Part shown: one piece after another, positions 59,603-64,000 of the stretch
Numbering within the stretch: position 1 is the first letter of the stretch
How the letters are laid out: each line of letters opens with the position of its first letter
Assembly: GCA_003164295.1 (NCBI GenBank)
Contig: PLTA01000056.1
Location: forward strand, 40,518-104,517
DNA length: 64,000 nucleotides
Origin: Candidatus Bathyarchaeota archaeon
GTDB lineage: Archaea > Thermoproteota > Bathyarchaeia > Bathyarchaeales > Bathycorpusculaceae
Reading direction: 5' to 3'
Translations under genes and position numbers: made by a program
Notes under the pieces: generated by a model
The model's input: only the letters and a program-made list of their open reading frames with translations
Told to the model about the DNA's origin: nothing
The model's database searches: none

Positions 59603-59920
59603 ACTGCCTCAACAACCTATCTACTTTTCAATGAAATTAAGGCTTATGAACTAGAAATATACAGAATAAATAGAATTGTCTGACCTTGATGTACTCAATG
59701 TTTTCCAAAATTTAACCTCCTATTGAAAGAAAATGTTTGTTAAGCTTTTATTTAAAATTAAGTCGCATGTTTTACAAAAATTTTGAAGGTTTATCAAAAA
59801 TAATCGGTGATGAAAATACTTTTTCTAAAAATGGAAGTTTTAGGTTTATTGTTACTTATTTGTAATCACAATTCTTTAAGTACCTAATTTAACACGTTTT
59901 CTATCGATTGGGTTAATCTC

Positions 59921-60157
59921 ATGGATTTTGCTGAAGCTGTAGAGTTCGCAAAGAAATTTGCCGTTTGTCATCCAAAAGTATTCAAAGGCTTTACAGAATG
60001 GGGCATTTACGATACTGAAACGGATGGCTATGTAGTTTTTGTTGATACCACTTTGGTGAAGGAATCAGGTTTTAGTGAGATGGAAGAATATATTAAGAAT
60101 CATAAGTTAAGAATAGATTGCCGTAGTGATTATTTCCTAGTTTGTACGCATTGTTAA
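59921..60157 (+). CDS. Hypothetical protein, 78 residues
   Basis: ATG at 59921. FAEAVEFAKKFAVCHPKVFK and GIYDTETDGYVVFVDTTLVK suggest a small alpha/beta fold; the C-terminus CRSDYFLVCTHC has three cysteines, two of them in the final CTHC (CxxC) that could bind metal or form a disulfide. Not a recognised family. Confidence 0.55.
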   Translation: MDFAEAVEFAKKFAVCHPKVFKGFTEWGIYDTETDGYVVFVDTTLVKESGFSEMEEYIKNHKLRIDCRSDYFLVCTHC

Positions 60158-60273
60158 GTTCTTTGAGCGAGTTTTTTTAGCGTTCGCTTGGGGTTGTGAT
60201 TGTATTGATGCTAAAATTTGTTACTCCATTATGACGGGGAGCAGGTTAGGGTTATTTGTGCACTTTCAGCAGA

Positions 60274-60426
60274 ATGCCTGTAACACACGGTCCGTTAAAT
60301 GAGACATGGTCACTCTCCGAAGAGATGCATGAAATGGGACTCATGTGTGCACCTTGGCATCTCAGCGAAAGTCTGAACGAAGAGTTCCCGAAAAACTATT
60401 TCTATCTTAACTTGATAGATAACTAA
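60274..60426 (+). CDS. Possible 50-residue protein
   Basis: ATG at 60274; MPVTHGPLNETWSLSEEMHE, then GLMCAPWHLSESLNEEFPKN and YFYLNLIDN. Balanced composition suggests coding. A 70-codon frame on the opposite strand (60310-60522) overlaps it and also looks fairly protein-like, so the strand is uncertain, and it could be a decayed gene. No ribosome-binding site on either strand. Confidence 0.3.
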   Translation: MPVTHGPLNETWSLSEEMHEMGLMCAPWHLSESLNEEFPKNYFYLNLIDN

Positions 60427-60588
60427 GGTCTTGTTACCATTATCGAGTCTATATTTTAGTCGTCTTTGCCATGTGAAATTAGTGTCTGGGAAAAAATTTT
60501 GGACACGCAAAAAGACAGGCATAGCTTCTAGCTGAATAGTATTTCTGGCTACGTGGATTTCCGGAACTATTTTGGTTTGCGATTGCTG

Positions 60589-60759
60589 CTAAGAGTTTGT
60601 CTTTTCGAGTAGTTGCCTAATCAAGTCTAAATCTTCTTGGACTTTTTCCATGTGGCGGCAGCGAGTCAGAAGTGTCCTGAAACCGTCGAGCTTCTCGCCC
60701 TTTTTAAGATACCTTTTGGCTATGTGCCTTTCGCTGTCGGTAAGAATGTACCTTCTCAT
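60589..60759 (-). CDS. Small helical basic protein, 56 residues
   Basis: MRRYILTDSERHIAKRYLKK is followed by GEKLDGFRTLLTRCRHMEKV and a C-terminal coiled helix. The ATG at 60759 is chosen over the open frame to 60840 because the N-terminal extension translates the repeat/palindrome region. Short transcription-associated proteins of this look are common in TACK archaea; function unknown. A palindromic operator candidate lies directly upstream. Confidence 0.6.
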   Translation of the reverse strand: MRRYILTDSERHIAKRYLKKGEKLDGFRTLLTRCRHMEKVQEDLDLIRQLLEKTNS

Positions 60760-60798
60760 TTTGCGTTCTCTGAATCGTTGAAGGCGAGGCAGAATAAT

Positions 60799-60835
60799 AA
60801 TGTTACTGATACTGTGATACTGTGACAGTAACATT
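60799..60835. promoter_or_regulatory. 10-bp inverted repeat enclosing two 8-bp direct repeats
   Basis: AATGTTACTG (60799-60808) and CAGTAACATT (60826-60835) are perfect inverted arms. Between them ATACTGTG occurs twice in tandem (60809-60824). The element lies 40 nt upstream of the leftward gene starting at 60759, suitable for an operator overlapping its promoter. Confidence 0.6.
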
Positions 60836-61099
60836 GCCATAGTCTCGATAGGAAACCTAGGGGTGACATTGGGTAAGCGTAAGACTTTTTTTTGATTCTG
60901 TTATAGTAGCGTTTAATATATTTGCGTTACTGCTGTAGTATCTGTTGAGAAAATATGGCAACTTAATTTAGCAAGATAACAAATGTGAGTATAGGCGCTC
61001 AATCAAGGAACTGTCGACTGAGAATTGAACCCCTTACAGAAAAATTACTTAAAAATTCTCCTTAAATAAAAAAAATTACTATCCATATTGAAAACATGG

Positions 61100-62956
61100 C
61101 TATGGAATTTTCATAACGAAGCGAACCCCTTGACCATACTCTCCCGTCTCTTGAACAGACCAACCGTACATCTCACATATGCGGCGAATCAGCCAGAGAC
61201 CATAACCAGTACCTTTGGTTGTGACCCCCTTCTGAAAAAGCCTCGCTTTAATTTCAGGATCTATCCCATTCCCGTTATCCTCATAAACTAGCTCTGTAAA
61301 CCCTTCTTGATTGACTCGAACGTATACCCTGATTTTGGTGATTTTTGGAGCCCCGTATTTCAATGAGTTATCAATCATGTTGTGGAAAAGTTCCATAAGC
61401 AGTGTATCAGCCTTAACTTCAAAATCCTCGCATTCGTTAATCACTGTTACCCCCTTAAGGTCAACAAACAGTGAAGCTGCATCCGCAACCATTTTGCTGA
61501 CATTTATTCGTGTTTGCTCCTGAGTGCCCAGTACCTCATAGGTTTTGGCAAAGTCAAGTAGCCTAGCGATGTTGCGAGTTATCTCTTCAATATCGGTCAG
61601 ACAACCAAAAACTTCAGAGTTCCCCGCCGAACGTTTTTTCGCTATGTACGCCTTAAACGTTAACGCCATAAGCTTGTTTCTAATATCATGCCTTGTTAAG
61701 CCGCCGGTAACGCTTAGCTGCTCGTTTAACAATCTGGTTTTTCCAAGTTGCACATTCTGGTCATCAACCATCCTTTCTAATTCTTCGTCAACAACAAATC
61801 GTTCGCTGATATCTTGAAAAATAAGAACAAAGCCTGTGACAGTATCATTTAGACATATGGCGTTTCCAGACATATAGACATCGAACTCTGAACCGTCGAA
61901 TCTTGATCGCTTGGTAAGGCATTCACTGTGACCTTCCCGGAGCTTCTGCTTAATCCAATTATTCTGTTCTTTCAAGTTTTCAGGTGTAAATATGTTTATT
62001 GCGTCTCTGCCTTTCACGTCGTCAGCGGAGCACCCGAAAAGTGTGGTGAAACTTGGATTAACATCAACAGCGACAAAGTTTTGGTTGCAAAAAACTGTGG
62101 CTTCAGGGTTGGTTGAGAATAAAATTTTACATTTTTTGTCGCTTTCTTTTAGTTTCTGTTCTTTGATTTTTTGTCGAGTGATGTCTACTATGCTTTCTAT
62201 AACATATTCCTCGTCGGCAAAACGCACTTTTTTGGCAGTTTTGAGAATTGGAATCGGTTTATTGTTCATTCGAATTAACACTTGCTCTTCTTCGATGATG
62301 GTTTGGTTAAGGTCTGTGATTGGGCATTTGTTTCTTGCAATAGGGCATATTGCCGTGTGGCAGAGCTTGCCAATAAGCTGATCTCTTGTTGCTCCTATCA
62401 AATTGAATGCTGCCTTGTTAGCGGCAACTATAGTATGGGTAGCTGGTTGAATAATTATTATGCCTGTCTGCTGGGTGTCGTACACTTCCCTTAAAAAATC
62501 CACGTTTTCACGCAACCCCGATTTTATTGGCACTTGATGATAAGCTTGTTCAATCGCCTCTAATAGTTGTGCGGAAACTTTTTGGGGCTCAGAATTCTTT
62601 TCAACATATCGGAAAACCCCCAGATTTAACGCTTTTACTACAACCTCTGCTTTTTCTCTGTCAGCAAGCAGAATGAAAGGAGTAAAGATACAACAATGCC
62701 GTAGTTCAATGAGAAATTCCAAGCCGTTTTTATGAGGCATTTGATAATCTGAAAGGATTACATCGTATTTTCCGAATTTTAGTTTTGACATGGCGTCTGA
62801 AGCAGAGTTGGCGTTTTCTACATGAAATTCCCCGTTTGTTTCAATTATTTTCTTGGTATTTTGTAAGAATGAGGCGTCATCATCAACATGTAGGATACGG
62901 ATTATCTTTTCGAAAGTCCAGGCTGTAATTATGTTTATTTTCGTTGAGGTAGACAA
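61100..62956 (-). CDS. Hybrid REC-PAS-PAS histidine kinase
   Basis: 618 residues. The N-terminal receiver (20-135) has the acid pair HVDDD and phosphoacceptor Asp70 in ILSDYQMP. PAS 1 (about 150-265) includes a Cys group CHTAICPIARNKCPI that could bind metal or sense redox; PAS 2 (about 275-390) has FCNQNFVAVDVNPSFTTLFG. The kinase core follows: phospho-His in GGLTRHDIRNKLMAL, N-box HNMIDNSLKYG, G1 EDNGNGIDPE, G2 TGYGLWLIRRICEMYGW. No transmembrane segment, so it senses cytoplasmic signals. No separate response regulator is adjacent. TTG at 62956. Confidence 0.93.
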   Translation of the reverse strand: MSTSTKINIITAWTFEKIIRILHVDDDASFLQNTKKIIETNGEFHVENANSASDAMSKLKFGKYDVILSDYQMPHKNGLEFLIELRHCCIFTPFILLADREKAEVVVKALNLGVFRYVEKNSEPQKVSAQLLEAIEQAYHQVPIKSGLRENVDFLREVYDTQQTGIIIIQPATHTIVAANKAAFNLIGATRDQLIGKLCHTAICPIARNKCPITDLNQTIIEEEQVLIRMNNKPIPILKTAKKVRFADEEYVIESIVDITRQKIKEQKLKESDKKCKILFSTNPEATVFCNQNFVAVDVNPSFTTLFGCSADDVKGRDAINIFTPENLKEQNNWIKQKLREGHSECLTKRSRFDGSEFDVYMSGNAICLNDTVTGFVLIFQDISERFVVDEELERMVDDQNVQLGKTRLLNEQLSVTGGLTRHDIRNKLMALTFKAYIAKKRSAGNSEVFGCLTDIEEITRNIARLLDFAKTYEVLGTQEQTRINVSKMVADAASLFVDLKGVTVINECEDFEVKADTLLMELFHNMIDNSLKYGAPKITKIRVYVRVNQEGFTELVYEDNGNGIDPEIKARLFQKGVTTKGTGYGLWLIRRICEMYGWSVQETGEYGQGVRFVMKIP

Positions 62957-63732
62957 GCGTTAACACTACTGAATTGTTTGTTTTGAGGTTGACAGAATAA
63001 GAACTTCATAAGGTAAATTATTTTATGAAAGCAAAATCTGACTTTAAAAAACTAATCAACAATCACTATATTGCTTGAATCCTTTTTTTTAACTAATCTT
63101 TGAATATTAATGTTGTATTTTCATAAAATACTTCTTATTCGACCCATTTTCCATAGCCAAAAAGCGAATTGTGTAACTGAAAGCTGGGACTGATAATTTG
63201 AAAGGTTTCGTAGAATTACAAAACTCATTTTCTAAAAAGTAATCGCAAATAGATATTGCAAAATTTGCCTTATCATCAGAACATCCAAAATAACCTGTAA
63301 ATAGACGAATAATTTAGGTAAAACTGCAGAAGACTTGAAGCTCGAACGCTTTTAAGAATCCTTTGGCGCTGGGGATGGGCTTTTGAGTTGAAGTGCGATT
63401 CCCTACCCCGCTTAGGCTTTAAGGGAGTGGTTTGCATACATATTACCGATCCTCCAGTAAGCAATCGTGCTTATAAAAATGAGCATAAAGCGTTATCGTA
63501 ACAAAATGTATGTTGAGGTTGAGGGGAGTTGAATTTGAACCCACACAGCGGTGGAGACTTCACCCGCATTTCCCCTTTTTTCTTGAAGCGTTTTGCAGAC
63601 AGGCTTAAAAACAGATGCAGTTTTTCTTGAGTGTTAGAACGATTTAGCCAATTTGGCTAACTGCTTAATTGTTCACTTTTTGGCGTTAGCGATAAATACA
63701 CAGTACAGTACTAATGTTGAGAGGAACGAACT
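62957..63732. other. Long non-coding stretch with two foldable regions
   Basis: No credible gene. At 63338-63409 there is a hairpin AAGC-TCGAAC-GCTT and a long imperfect stem GGGGATGGG (63371-63379)/CCCTACCCC (63401-63409). At 63522-63582 AGGGGA pairs with TCCCCT around a GCGGTG/CACCCGC hairpin and is followed by six T. The minus strand of the latter also resembles a tRNA 3' end (GGGTTCAAATTC, then CTCCCC). Both are candidates for small RNAs. Confidence 0.35.
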
Positions 63733-64000
63733 ATGGAACTTGATGTTTGAATTAAAGGCAGGAGAAGCGTTAGAAGTTATACGGATGAGCCTGTTTTGAA
63801 GGAACAAGTTGAAGCTGTTCTGGAAGCTGACGTTTGGGCTCCAACAGGTATGTGGAGAGAGCCTTGGAGGTTCATAGTTATTGAAAATAAAGAATTAATT
63901 AAGTATGTTTCTGATGAAGCCAAAGTTTTAGCCAAGGAAAAGTTCCCTTCTTATGCCAAGCACCTGTCTTCAGAGGCTGATGTTATCTGCTATAATGCGC
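63733..64000 (+). pseudogene. Nitroreductase-family protein, N-terminal part, with in-frame TGA at codon 6
   Basis: The ATG at 63733 has AGAGGA 8 nt upstream. The frame reads MELDV, then TGA (63748-63750), then IKGRRSVRSYTDEPVLKEQV, ADVWAPTGMWREPWRFIVIE, which is the FMN-binding N-terminus of the nitroreductase family (family form MxLFEAIKGRRSxR). The gene continues beyond the window. The stop implies a pseudogene, a sequencing error, or initiation downstream of the TGA, though no canonical start follows closely. Confidence 0.7.

Noticed and set aside
61000..61040. Reverse-strand GGGGTTCAATTC resembling a tRNA T-loop
   Set aside because: No flanking acceptor, D-arm or anticodon arm can be built.
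63276..63464. 62-codon minus-strand ORF
   Set aside because: Basic, low-quality composition with no ribosome-binding site; the region is better explained by RNA-like stems.
1..64000. CRISPR arrays, complete insertion sequences, rRNA genes
   Set aside because: I looked for regularly spaced identical repeats, transposase motifs and rRNA cores and found none.

Overview
The window is archaeal. It carries a long ribosomal-protein/secY operon with archaeal-type genes (eS4, eL32, eL19, the RNase P protein Rpp29), an eIF6-eL20-prefoldin-FtsY cluster, transcription factor B, a multi-OB-fold replication protein A, archaeal cytidylate kinase, a DUF106 insertase, and a tRNA-Met interrupted by an intron at a non-canonical site. 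Base composition is moderately AT-rich. Gene order, the F420-type luciferase-like oxidoreductase, hydrogenase maturation genes and many small zinc-finger proteins fit a TACK-type anaerobe such as a Bathyarchaeia member. That placement is inference.

Layout. (1) 1-9.3 kb: the 5' end of a 2-isopropylmalate/citramalate synthase divergent from ilvD, then an LLM oxidoreductase, a DHA2-type exporter, a ferredoxin, RPA, paired DUF131 membrane proteins, a SWIM protein and an Hsp20. (2) 9.3-13.5 kb: intron-bearing tRNA-Met, VOC protein, several small proteins, acyl-CoA synthetase. (3) 13.6-18.3 kb: hypF-hypC-hypD with convergent hypE, for [NiFe]-hydrogenase maturation; no hydrogenase subunits are present. 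(4) 18.6-32.2 kb: the ribosomal operon from uL22 to secY, with an Hsp20 gene inserted before uL15, then DUF106 and cmk. (5) 32.3-40.6 kb: a radical SAM gene with a facing mini-ORF, an MgtA-type P-ATPase with an extra C-terminal domain, a PurM/HypE-like enzyme with an ECF S component, and a threonine-synthase-like protein that has lost its PLP lysine and is fused to a winged helix. (6) 40.6-49.2 kb: an unusual 830-nt non-coding region, the eif6-rpl20a-pfdA-ftsY cluster, transporters and two envelope proteins. (7) 49.4-53.8 kb: a compact SNF2 helicase / zinc-ribbon / Mrr-like nuclease operon, the best candidate for an undescribed system. (8) 53.9-64 kb: TFB, small HTH and zinc-binding proteins, SnoaL, pirin, thioredoxin-like protein, an operator-like palindrome, a REC-PAS-PAS histidine kinase and the start of a nitroreductase.

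The strongest leads are the helicase-nuclease module, the threonine-synthase pseudoenzyme regulator with a nearby palindromic operator, the phased GACA repeats plus foldable RNA before eif6, the 45/46 tRNA intron, and homologous Lys/Ala/Pro tails on three ribosomal proteins. Several genes show start-site anomalies: two probable CTG starts, one homopolymer frameshift and one early in-frame TGA. Some of these may be assembly errors. Small genes below about 60 codons were found by hand translation and are less certain. No CRISPR array, rRNA gene or complete insertion sequence was seen.
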